A stretch of DNA of 64,000 nucleotides from Hydractinia symbiolongicarpus (Eukaryota; Cnidaria; Hydrozoa; Anthoathecata; Hydractiniidae). The notes below the pieces were generated by a model. The model did no database searches. It had not been told where the DNA came from and saw only the letters and a list, made by a program, of their open reading frames with translations. A program made the translations under genes and the position numbers. Position 1 is the first letter of the stretch. The number at the start of each line of letters is the position of its first letter. The stretch lies in assembly GCF_029227915.1 (NCBI RefSeq), contig NC_079876.1, forward strand, positions 28,431,828 to 28,495,827, in the 5' to 3' direction. Shown in pieces: positions 54,161-63,186 of the stretch.

Positions 54161-54871
54161 TCAGTTTCGTTTAATATGTCCGTAATTACCACACTGATAA
54201 CACTTTGGACATTTCTGGTTACGCTGATGATGCTTTAACGTCATCGCCTTTATTCCTGGCTCTGTTTCTACCATGTCTTTCTGTTTGCTTTCTTCGTGAA
54301 GCAGTCGCTCTGTAACAACGTCAATTTTTGGTACCTCCGAACTTGCTTCGAGCGCCGTGACCAACATGTCGTACGAACGCGGCAAACTTGCCAACAAATG
54401 AACCACCTTATTTTCGTCATCCAAAGGATCACCAACAATCGCTAACTCTTCAAAAATCTCCGTCATTGTTTTGATGTGAGTCTGTACCGATTGTCCTTCC
54501 TTTAACTTTAACGCATAAAGTTTTCGACGTAATGCCAATTTGTTGGCCCAAGATTTTTTTTGAAATTGATTGGCTAACCTTTTCCATACTTCTGCGGGAT
54601 CCTCTGGATCCGGACCAAGTAGATATAGGAGAGACGGTTCAATCGATAAAACGATAGTAGCCAATGCCTTGTCTCTTCTCAATGCATATTTCACCGCTGC
54701 TGCTTCGCCATCAGCAGGAGCACCTTCAGTTTCATTAACAATTTTCCACAAACCTTCTCGTACCAATGCCATCTTACATTGCAACTTCCATGTCGCATAA
54801 TTTGATCCATTCAGCGGTTTCAAAAGAATCTTCGTTGCTTCCGCAGCCATTATTCCTCCGGATACTTTCAA
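54161..54871 (-). CDS. copia 2 Gag
   Basis: The frame opens at 54871 and the likely start is MAAEATKILLKPLNGSNYAT at about 54850, as in other copia Gag (UBN2/DUF4219-type) proteins. KSWANKLALRRKLYALKLKE and the zinc knuckle CYQCGNYGHIKRN follow. The fourth ligand Cys codon is TGA (54161-54163). The same frame then continues directly into Pol. This stop is the only separation of Gag and Pol. Confidence 0.9.
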   Translation of the reverse strand: MKVSGGIMAAEATKILLKPLNGSNYATWKLQCKMALVREGLWKIVNETEGAPADGEAAAVKYALRRDKALATIVLSIEPSLLYLLGPDPEDPAEVWKRLANQFQKKSWANKLALRRKLYALKLKEGQSVQTHIKTMTEIFEELAIVGDPLDDENKVVHLLASLPRSYDMLVTALEASSEVPKIDVVTERLLHEESKQKDMVETEPGIKAMTLKHHQRNQKCPKCYQCGNYGHIKRN

Positions 54872-55017
54872 CTAAATACCGGAATACCAATGTTTTGATT
54901 CCGTGATAACAATCACCAAAATTCCGTGAACTACAAATTTCCAAGATGGCGTCAAGTTGTGTACGTACTTTGTTTACAAGTTTCTTCTCACTATCTTCAG
55001 TTATACTGGGCAATACT

Positions 55018-55031
55018 CTGGGCCCATAACC
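55018..55031 (-). promoter_or_regulatory. Primer-binding site, internal initiator tRNA-Met fragment
   Basis: On the element strand GGTTATGGGCCCAG abuts the 5' LTR. It is complementary to the anticodon-arm segment CUGGGCCCAUAACC of initiator tRNA-Met, the half-tRNA priming known for Drosophila copia. Confidence 0.75.
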
Positions 55032-55352
55032 TGTTGAATAATATTTGTTATGGTTCTGAAGATATATTTACTTCACAATGTACATACATAAATGTTTACA
55101 GTCAGCCTATATATAGTCTTTACATGGAACTTGCTAGAAAATACTAGTATACAAGAAAAAACGTCTAGAATGTTCCAGAAACAAAGATGGCGTCTAGTAA
55201 GAAACATCAAGAAAGTTCCAAGGTATGTTCTAGAGAGTTCAAGTACATATATACATGATGCAATGTCCATACTACATGAATGTTCAAGAATGTTCTGGAA
55301 TGTTCCGTAATGTTCCAGTAAATATCTGACTAGAGTGTCTGTAATTTCAATA
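55032..55352 (-). repeat. 5' LTR of copia 2
   Basis: 321 bp, paired with 50732-51052. Contains ATATATAGT-type promoter-like sequence. Confidence 0.92.
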
Positions 55353-56003
55353 CTTCAAAATCTTATCAGCTCAATGGACTTTAAATTTGATGTAATTGGA
55401 TTGTCAGAAGCGTTACAAACAAATAAGGATAGCACTATACATGAACTGCCAGGATACTACCCCCTTGACTTTATTTCTGGCATAACCCAAAACTCTGGAT
55501 GTGGCCTTTACATCAAAAACAACCTAAAATACAAAGTCGTGACGACATATTTTCGGTCAATCTCAGTAAAAATGAAAAATTTGAGGTTTTGTTTATAGAG
55601 GTTTTTAATAAGTCAGGAATCATTTTAATTGGAGTTATTTACCGTCATCCAAAAAATAATTTAAACGAGTTTTTGTTACATATGAATGATGTTCTCCATA
55701 ACATTCAAAAAGCGAACAAAAAAGTTATCATGATGGGGAACTTAACATTAATATGTTAAAATTTGAATCTCACTCTAACACTGGCTCTTTTTTAAATATA
55801 ATGTTAGAAAAATTTTTACAACCACACATTGTACAGCCTACAAGATTTAACAACAACCAGAAGTTCACCTTGATTGACAACATCTTTTGTAATGATATAG
55901 TTAACCCATGTACAAGTGGAAACCTAATCTCTCATATTTCGGTTCACTTACAAAATTTTCTCATTATTAAAGACATACTCTCTGTTATTGCGGACAATAC
56001 AAA
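55353..56003 (+). pseudogene. APE endonuclease of the LINE, 3' of copia insertion
   Basis: Frames 55335-55598, 55499-55759 and 55753-56007 give FDVIGLSEALQ, SGCGLYIKNNLKYK, VLFIEVFNKS, ILIGVIYRHPKNN, MMGNLTL (usual GDFN site, altered), VQPTRFNNNQKFTLIDNIFCN and SGNLISHISVHLQ. This is the exonuclease-endonuclease-phosphatase fold used by APE-type LINEs to nick target DNA. Two frameshifts. At about 56003 it is replaced by the R2-like copy 3. Confidence 0.85.
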
Positions 56004-56960
56004 TTAATGGTTGGGCAGTTCACTTCTTCGCAGTTGAGGTTGGCGCTCGTGGGTACTGTTCAGATTCTGTGCATACTTGTTTACGTCGTCTAGGTTTTTC
56101 ACCCAAGTTAATTCGTTGCACTCAAAAATTACTTGGTTCTATTGCAATGAAATGTTCCTTCCATATTTGGTTGGCCAGAGATTCAAAACCTTGGGAAACG
56201 CTTACTACAACAACAGACAGTTTCCTGGAAAGAAGTCACCTTTCAAATTTGCCAAAAGCAAATCACCTGTCCACATAACTGACACGAAAATAACATCCTC
56301 AGGTTCAACAAAAGAGTTAATGCTTACAAACAGTGGAATACAAAATAAGGGTAACACTTGCTATGCAAATTCTATTCTGCAATGTTTAAACTCCCTGCCG
56401 CAATTCCATGTAGCCCTCTTGGCGAAAATCCTTCCTTGTCACCTCTTGCTTCAGCTTGCTCGAATGTTTTCCACCAATTGTCATCTTTAAAAGTCCCAGT
56501 TGATCCATCAGCTTTCCTTGCAGCCCTAAAAAATGCTATAGGTAAAGTAAAAGGTAATTTTGATATTTTTACACAGCATGATGTGCCTGAGATCCTAGGT
56601 TACTTGCTAAGTGAACTTGCTACAGACTTGCTTTTTACTACCACCATGTTCCAGTTTACAATCACTTGTGACACATGTTTCCAATCGCACTCTACTGATG
56701 AAATATCTCTATTTCTTGAATTGCAACAAAGACTCACAATTCAAGAGTCATTGAACCTCTTCTTAAAACCCGAGGTTTTGACAGGAAATGATAAGTGGGT
56801 TTGCCCTCTGTGTAATTCACATCAAACAACAACACGAGAGACGGAAATTGTGAACAGTGGTTCACACCTTATATTGCAGTTAAAGCGTTTCATCATGTCA
56901 AATGGTCATATCTCAAAACAAGTGTCGCCAGTTTCATGTTTCCCAGACTTCTGCAGCAGT
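56003..56960 (+). pseudogene. R2-like retrotransposon copy 3: end of RLE and USP domain, 5'-truncated
   Basis: Starts within the endonuclease (NGWAVHFFAVEVGARGYCSD), then LARDSKPW, a linker and, after a frameshift near 56150-56280, the USP Cys box GIQNKGNTCYANSILQCL (about 56337). A second shift leads to VDPSAFLAALK, TQHDVPEILGYLLSE, CDTC/CPLC zinc pairs, KWVCPLCNS and LILQLKRFIM. The copy ends at about 56955 before the His box, where an unrelated repeated sequence begins. It is clearly diverged from copy 2 yet has the same domain order, so the USP belongs to the element family. Confidence 0.85.
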
Positions 56961-57180
56961 ATCCCTGTCAGAAACATTATCAATACTAAAATTAGTTGCA
57001 CTGGTAAAAAATGCAGCTTCTAGAGCAATCTCTCGTGGCTTAGCCAAATCTGCACTTCTATGCGTAAAAGGATATGACCAATTTTCTTTTACAGAATAAT
57101 GCAGAACAGGATTTTGCTTTGGCCCATTTACTTTGGGTAGTTGATCGTTGCGTGAATTGAAAGTTTGTGTAAGAATAGGA
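56955..57180. repeat. Direct-repeat partner of 61205-61430
   Basis: CTGCAGCAGTA...CCTGTCAGAAACAT...GGTAAAAAATGCAGCTTCTA and on for about 220 bp, highly similar to 61205-61430 in the same orientation. At 61205 the sequence is the end of a minus-strand frame. Confidence 0.8.
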
Positions 57181-57251
57181 GGAAATAAGGTGACTATTAC
57201 AAATAAGGTGACTATTACTTATGTTATTGTTAAGGTAAATATACAAGCGTA

Positions 57252-57438
57252 AAAACCAGTTTGGCCTACTAAGTTAAAGGTCGGTCCTATCGATTACTTA
57301 TTCGACTCAACTTTTCCGTTGAAAAAAGGACAAGTGGTACAACTTTTACGAGATTTACATTTTAAGGACAGCGCACAGGCATCAGTTGTCAACTTTTTGG
57401 CAAAACACATTACACTAGAAGATTTTATGTTTATGTAA
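57252..57438 (+). CDS. Unidentified terminal exon-like frame
   Basis: Open from about 57252 to TAA 57436-57438 (PTKLKVGPIDYLFDSTFPLK, ending ITLEDFMFM). It is preceded by an ag acceptor-like CCAG and followed by AATAAA at about 57456. No family recognised. Could be the last exon of an element gene. Confidence 0.3.
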
Positions 57439-57600
57439 ACAGCAACTAAAAGGCAATAAAGCATTTCACTTATTTAAATTTCAATGCGGCACAAATTTAT
57501 TTCATGTATTTGCTATCACAAACAGGTCTAACTTCAAAAAACATTGCTCACAATGATCATCGCGCTTTTCTGGAACAGAATTTGCACGTTTTCATATGTA

Positions 57601-57623
57601 TTTTTTTTTTTTTTTTTTTTTTT
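57601..57623. repeat. poly(T) tract
   Basis: 23 consecutive T. Could mark the poly(A) tail of a minus-strand retro-insertion, but no body is recognisable beside it. Confidence 0.7.
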
Positions 57624-57748
57624 CATAACTGTTTTCACGAAGATGGATTAGCTGGATGAATTCATGCCGGAAAATTAATGGCCAACGGTTTTGATAGGTG
57701 GTATTATTAGCATTTTTAACGATGCGCTGGTGCTTTTGCTCTCTTCCT

Positions 57749-58264
57749 TCAATTGTATTGCATCCTTATCCAAGATCTTTTTGCCTCAATTTCCATATTT
57801 TCTAACAATGCTTTACTAAAATTGGTAAAGCGGACAGATGAATTGATTTCTAAAATACGCAGTGCAACTTTGTATTGATTCATTAACCAGCTGTATTGCT
57901 GAGTAACAATAAAATAAGCGAAGGTAAATGTTGCAAAGATAGAACTTTCTTTGCCAGGAAAACGAAATGAAAACTTCTTATCCTTAACTTTCCCCGCATT
58001 TTCATTAAACCATGTTTTGACTTTCGAGGTTAAAAAATTGCAACTCATCTCTAACCGAATAAAGTCAACAAATTTAACAAATAGACACTGACAGTCAATT
58101 ATTTTTTCAGAAGTGGGTGAAGAACAGAAATTTGTTTCTGAAACGGCAGATTGGAGCAATTGGATGAACATCTCTTTAATTGTATTATTTTTGAGATAGA
58201 GAGGTTCAGCTTTTGCCACCATCAATGAAATGTTCCTTAGCTCTGTGTCAGTAGGTAAAAGCAA
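57749..58264 (-). CDS. Unidentified 171-codon protein fragment
   Basis: A continuous minus-strand frame, rich in aromatic residues. Recognisable blocks include DCQCLFVKFVDFIRLEMSCN, KVKDKKFSFRFPGKESSIFA and FTFAYFIVTQQYSWLMNQYK. It ends with SFSKAL-type text and WIRMQYN. Its N-terminal side is cut exactly at the Rep-B copy beginning at 58262. The absence of stops suggests genuine coding, probably from a mobile element next to the THAP gene at 59600-60448, but I cannot name the family. Confidence 0.4.
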   Translation of the reverse strand: MLLPTDTELRNISLMVAKAEPLYLKNNTIKEMFIQLLQSAVSETNFCSSPTSEKIIDCQCLFVKFVDFIRLEMSCNFLTSKVKTWFNENAGKVKDKKFSFRFPGKESSIFATFTFAYFIVTQQYSWLMNQYKVALRILEINSSVRFTNFSKALLENMEIEAKRSWIRMQYN

Positions 58265-58545
58265 TAACGATACGAATTGTAGTTGCTGACTCTTCTTTTT
58301 CCAACGTTTAACAAAAGTTATTGGTTTTGGTGGATGGTGTCAATGAATGTGGCTGGTGTCTTGCAGGAGGCAGGGGATGCTTACTCAAGGGCCCGCACCA
58401 GATCCCAAGCGTGAGTGAATTTCACCAATCCTCATGTTTCCACATTCATAGGTGTTTGTTTCAGTACATCCAAAATCCATTAGCTTTTCAATCATCCCTG
58501 TAAAGGGGAGAATACAGAAGTTTTCCAGTGGTTTTTTATTCAGCC
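58262..58545 (-). repeat. Rep-B partial copy, inverted
   Basis: Reverse complement of the first and middle part of Rep-B (compare 12361-12660), including GGAGGCAGGGGATGCTTACT on this strand. Confidence 0.75.
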
Positions 58546-58923
58546 AACATCTTTAAATCGTTAAGAATAGCTCCAACTTTAAACTCAACATTATGCAACA
58601 AATCTCTAACAACAACTGAAAAAACTTTACTTTCAAGGTATTTTAAATCATAAACTAACTTCTTCTAAAACTGGCTAACATGCTCACTATTTTCATCAAC
58701 TTCGGCCCTAAACAATAGAAACTGATTTTTACTGCTTGCAATTCGAACACCAACATTTAAAAAAGAAAACGAAAACGCAGTGCAATACATAGAGCACCAT
58801 CTCCGCAGATAAACACAGATAACACAGATAAAATAAAAAGAAAGGAAGTAGAATTTTTGTGTTCAAGGTTACCAAATTGAAGTAATTTATTGTTACGGCT
58901 GACATTAACTTTCAAGTAAAATA
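58546..58923. other. mostly non-coding interval with a minus-strand open stretch
   Basis: The minus strand is open over about 70 codons (FLNVGVRIASSKNQFLLFRA … VGAILNDLKMLAE) with one TAG. This is possibly a further piece of an element gene. Nothing else seen. Confidence 0.3.
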
Positions 58924-60617
58924 CACGGGCTCACAGTTTCAAAAAAATACTGTACGCGCATATCATAACATTACGTAATGCACATGTGCGCGCAGAAAAA
59001 GCAGTAAAGAATGTAAACAAACAACGTAGAAATACGATTCCCTAGCTTGTTTTTGCCTTTGAAATCATAAAAATCACCCAACTAAGCTTTAATATGATAA
59101 AAAACAAATAATATGCCTCTACCTAGATGTAATAATCCTTTTTCAGCTATAATTCATTTATATATAACAAAAATAAGGCGCATCCAGCGCAAGAGAAACC
59201 GAAGATCGCTGTTTCGTTTTCCATCTTTGTTTGAAAACTGAGACGGCAGTGTAAATACCAGATCAAGAGAAGCAAAGTAGATATCTATTTATAAACTCGT
59301 AAACACGCTGTGTAAAGTAGCGCACGTGGGTTTTTTGCGATTACTTTCTCTTTCGATTTTTATCAGTGGAAAACAAATATACAGTTAATTTAACTATGTC
59401 ATCGAACTTTGGGCACTTCCTTTTTTACCAGGAGATAACTTGCATGAACAATTGTTAGCAGATTGATGTAACACATTACGGGTGGCAGATTGTTTATGGA
59501 ATTGATTTTTAATTAATTTTTTTGTTGTGGTAAGTGACACGATTTTCTTCTTCAAAAGTTTGTTTTTGGCTTTTAGTTTCAGGATATTTTCAGAGAGTGG
59601 ATTTAAAAGTAATTCTCCTTCCTTATTTCAATCCGAAGCTGTAAAACCTGCATTATCTTGATGTGAAACATGGTCAGGTGAAATCCTCTCTTGTGGGGGT
59701 GAAAAGCTTGATGATACTGTACTATTAGGTGACAATAACCCTGGTAATGGTGAAGAAATACAAGATTTAATGCATAACCAGGACTTTGAATATCAATATT
59801 AATGTCACTGTTTGATGCTATGCTACCAACACAATGACTTTCAATATTGGGATCCACTTTCTTTGTTTTAGATGTTTGCTTTTTTTATGACGATGTTGAA
59901 TATGACAACTTTCGTCGACGTGTTGCAGAGGGTAAAAACTTCTCAGTCCTTGAAGCTGATTCATAACCAGGACATACAGTTGGATAAGAATGCTCGTATG
60001 ATGGTTTCCTGCAACCAAAATGTTTGGAACAAACCCGTTGTTTGAGTGTGTCATCAATTTTGGGCTGGCGCAATTAATAAGTTACCTCCATTTATTATGA
60101 GCATCAGATCTCATGGTTATAGAAGGAAAGGTGAACAAGCTAGCTAAAAATAAAATAAAAAATACTATATATAGCTAGGTAGCTAGCCCTTTAGCAAGAC
60201 CTAAAAGCCACCCTTTATTGCCTTTGTTATTTGCTAATTACTGCTAGTTTTTGGCTATAAACACTTAATCTTGTATAAAATATTTTCTCACCTGTAAGGT
60301 TCTTTACATGAGCATGCATCAGAACGTCTGGTAACATTGTGAACATCACAGACGTTATCATTCCAAACTTCAAGGTTGTACTCGCTGTTGGCACAATTCA
60401 AAACTGCACACGTAACCGATAGTTTTCTTTTTTACTTGGTGGATCCATTATAACCAAATTTTCTTGAAAAATGTAAGTATAAGTTCTGAAATTAAACGTT
60501 CTTTGCCTTTGACTTCTTTGAGCGAAAGATACTTTACTGCCTTTTCCGCGCGCGCATATGTATTACGTAATGTTATGATAAGCGAACGCAGTATTTTTTT
60601 GAAACTATGAGCCGGTG
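58924..60617 (-). mobile_element. THAP-bearing DNA transposon with ~90-bp inverted repeats
   Basis: The left end (58924-59015) and the inverted right end (60525-60617) match over about 90 bp. The shared core ATCATAACATTACGTAAT lies within each. TA lies on both outer sides (58922-58923, 60618-60619). It carries only a THAP-like gene on the minus strand, so it is probably non-autonomous or internally deleted. Confidence 0.75.
59600..60448 (-). pseudogene. THAP-like zinc-finger gene, two exons, frameshifted
   Basis: Exon 1 (60448-60292) gives, after a one-base slip in an A-run, VTCAVLNCANSEYNLEVWND, then CDVHN and CSCKEPYR, and ends at a gtgag donor. Exon 2 (about 60060-59600) gives QRVCSKHFGCRKPSYEHSYP, then FLPSATRRRKLS. 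C-x4-C ... C-x2-H is the THAP zinc-finger layout. The middle block with the expected FPTxxxxxxxWI motif is missing. A Lys-rich coil (NILKLKAKNKLLKKKI) lies just downstream at about 59590-59540. It would bind DNA; no catalytic domain is present. Confidence 0.6.
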
Positions 60618-60619
60618 TA

Positions 60620-61204
60620 TTGAGCAAGTTTCAAAATATAATCTGCAGGGTTACGATAGTTACCCCGGATAGGTACCACATTAGGTACTAGCTCACTGAC
60701 GTCATTCAACTTTTGTGTTTTTGAAGCAAGTATCTTTGTTTGCTTTGAGAAGTGAAATGTACTTCCGTTTTTCGAGAACGTTGTGAGAACAGTAGCAATT
60801 TAATGACCGAAGCAAATTCTCATCAGAAAGATAAAAATATTTTGTCAAAATACTATCATTCAAACTTCACAAGTGAACCTTTCGCGTTCAAGATCTTCAG
60901 ATTTACACCGACTTGTCAAGGTATCAATTATGGCGATGAACGTGGATGCAAGATTTTTTTCGAGCTGCCATGAATATGGAAACAATAAAAAATGTTTCTG
61001 TTCGTCGTACTGACTTTGCTTTTATAGCTATTTTATCAGATGTTGGATTTCAATTTTTCAATCTCTTTGCGGCTATACTTTTAGAAATTCTAATTGCAAT
61101 TTTTAAACTCATTGTAACGTTCCATAAGACTTAAATCTTGCAAATTTACAACTTCATAATTGGAAATGCTTGTTATGGGTTTTAGTATTAATTTTTTTTT
61201 ATTT
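60620..61204. other. mostly non-coding interval
   Basis: Two short plus-strand frames (60752-60973, 60946-61134) have no recognisable content. One ends in a hydrophobic stretch (FFNLFAAILLEILIAIFKLI) that could be a membrane segment. Confidence 0.3.
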
Positions 61205-61832
61205 TCATCTGCTGCAGCAGTAACCCTGTCAGAAACATCGTTACTAATTTAGTTGCACTGGTAAAAAAAATGCAGCTTCTAGAGCAATCTCTCGTAGCTT
61301 AGCCAAATCTGCACTTCTATGCGTAAAAGAATATGACCAATTTTCTTTTACAGAATAATGCAGAACAGGATTTTGCTTTGACTCATTTACTTCGGGTAGT
61401 TGTGCGTGGCCTTTCAAAGTTAATGTGTTATAATGTTGGCACAGCATTATTTCGCCATCTGTTCCAAACACACAGTTCATTTGTAACTGTCACCTTATTT
61501 CCTCCAATTCTTACACAAACTTTCAATTTAAATAGGAGTCCGGTCAACTTAAGGCATGCATCTTTTTTCGATGTTGTTCCTATCTCCATCTGGTTGCCTT
61601 TCTCACTAACACGGTTCAATTTTTGATAAAATGCCTCTGCGTTTTTCTGTTTTTCTATGAATTGTACCTAATCTTTTCTTCATCATTTTCTATTTTAATT
61701 TTGATGTCCTCAACTTCCTTTTTTCTTTTTTAGAGGTAATCTCTGACAAACTTACTTCTTTTTGTATCTCTGTAAATCAACAAAATTTCTTTTTTTAGCA
61801 TTTTGTGCTTTACTGCCTTTCGGAGGCATTGT
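61205..61832 (-). pseudogene. Unidentified minus-strand gene, basic N-terminus
   Basis: Starts ATG near 61830 (MPPKGSKAQNAKKRNFVDLQ). After stops and frame changes it reads LNRVSEKGNQMEIGTTSKKD, then LTLKGHAQLPEVNESKQN and SFTHRSADLAKLREIALEAA. The 3' 220 bp recur at 56955-57180. No domain recognised. Probably a degenerate element gene. Confidence 0.35.
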
Positions 61833-61979
61833 TGAAATAAAATATAAATATAAAAATATAAAAAACATGCAAAAGTTTCAACAAGACAAAACACAACTAA
61901 AAACTACACACAAAATCAAACTTGTTTTTAACTGAAAATTTCAGCCTTAAAGAAATTCGGCTAGAGTTAACTTTGTACG

Positions 61980-62339
61980 TCAGAATAGCCCGTTTTTCGA
62001 CGTTATCCACCCAACATACGCAATGCAATCCAGCGAATTTTTTTTATCTTTTTTTAAGTGGTAATTTAATACACTAAGGTGGAAAAACTGAATACAATGT
62101 TCTTTGGGACTCCCTTGTTTGTCTTCTTGTGTTGTAAAAACATGCCCAAAGTCATTCGTATGGTCTCGAATCGCTCTAAACCAACGATAAAAATTGTTGG
62201 AGACAGTTTCGGTAGCCAACACAATCCACGGATCCTTGAGATAGAATTTTGGCGTTTTTAAACCGAAAATAGAAAAAAATAAAACGTTAGGATAGCCGAA
62301 AAAGGGTTTATGAATCATTATAAAGCTATTGCTGTACAC
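61980..62339 (-). CDS. Unidentified 119-codon frame
   Basis: Continuous frame (KDPWIVLATETVSNNFYRWF, FTTQEDKQGSPKEHCIQFFH, then CIAYVGWITSKNGLF). No family recognised and no upstream exon found. Confidence 0.25.
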   Translation of the reverse strand: MYSNSFIMIHKPFFGYPNVLFFSIFGLKTPKFYLKDPWIVLATETVSNNFYRWFRAIRDHTNDFGHVFTTQEDKQGSPKEHCIQFFHLSVLNYHLKKDKKNSLDCIAYVGWITSKNGLF

Positions 62340-62502
62340 AAAAATTTGTTTTCAAAGTTTTCTAATAGCTGTAAAGTTAGAGGAAATTTCGGTACACAAA
62401 AAAAAACGCTACAAAATGTCATCATAACAAGTGAATAGGCCCATCAACTTCTCATGTAAATACATTATTCGAAACATGAATAAATGCTGATTCATCGTAT
62501 CC

Positions 62503-62800
62503 TTATTTCCAAACCAAGCCAGTATGTAATTCTCTTCTCTTTTGAATGAACGGGCCGTCGCACATTACAACGACCGAAATGACCGACAATATTACAAGCC
62601 CGTTCTTGACTGCTAACATCTGGCCGTGTGCTTTTATATATTTAAATGCCTTGAAACTTTGGTTGGTATATTCGCTTGGAGTATTGATCAGGTACATATA
62701 CAAGTCGCCCCATTGAATACTTAGTAAAAGCTTCATGTCATCTTTCCGAGACGAGTCAACCAACGCATATGGGTCTGGTAGTATTCTACTATTTTTTAGT
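62503..62800 (-). pseudogene. Fragment resembling the N-terminus of YqaJ/SWIM-type element proteins
   Basis: Minus-strand reading RILPDPYALVDSSRKDDMKL, then IQWGDLYMYLINTPSEYTNQ and FKYIKAHGQM. The spacing (DPYAL...W-GD-Y-YLI...T...KA-K...A) resembles the leader of cnidarian YqaJ-nuclease/SWIM proteins found in Harbinger-class and other elements. This is similarity from memory, so only tentative. Confidence 0.35.
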
Positions 62801-63186
62801 GTTAATTTTCCTTTATACTTCGGGTTATCGATGTTTTCTAAAGCAGGAAATATTTAAATGCTTGCCATGTATCAGAGTTTGAAGTCATTTTGTTTTTAAT
62901 AGCTGTGTGATTTGATGTTTATAGTTTGTCTCAACTTGTGAAGAGTTTCACTAGCAGGCGCTTAATGTTTTGACTGCTAGCACTTTGTGCATGCGCAATT
63001 ATTTCGCAAAATCAAATCACACAAAAGCCATCTATATACTGGAAACCACCTTCATGTATCTAGGAAAGACAAGAAAGGGGGGACACTGCAAAGTTCACAA
63101 AATAGGGTTTTATTTTTGGCCAGCATCTAGCTTCAAAACGCGTGAAAAAGGGTGTCACTTCAAAGTGGTGAGTTCTTCAACAGTTA

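Larger units (their letters stand above)
50732..55352 (-). mobile_element. Ty1/copia retrotransposon 2, nearly intact
   Basis: LTRs at 50732-51052 and 55032-55352 (321 bp each, a handful of differences), with inverted ends TGTTGAA...TTCAATA. CTTCA at 50727-50731 and 55353-55357 is the 5-bp target duplication. Removing the element and one CTTCA restores the LINE frame (…NFPLLQNLISSMDFKFDV…). The internal order on the minus strand is gag, protease, integrase, RT, RNase H. Breaks seen: one TGA in the gag knuckle and a deletion in RNase H. Confidence 0.95.

Noticed and set aside
49998-56003. LINE and copia 2 as one chimeric element
   Set aside because: LTR ends, the CTTCA duplication and the restored LINE frame show the copia is a separate insertion.
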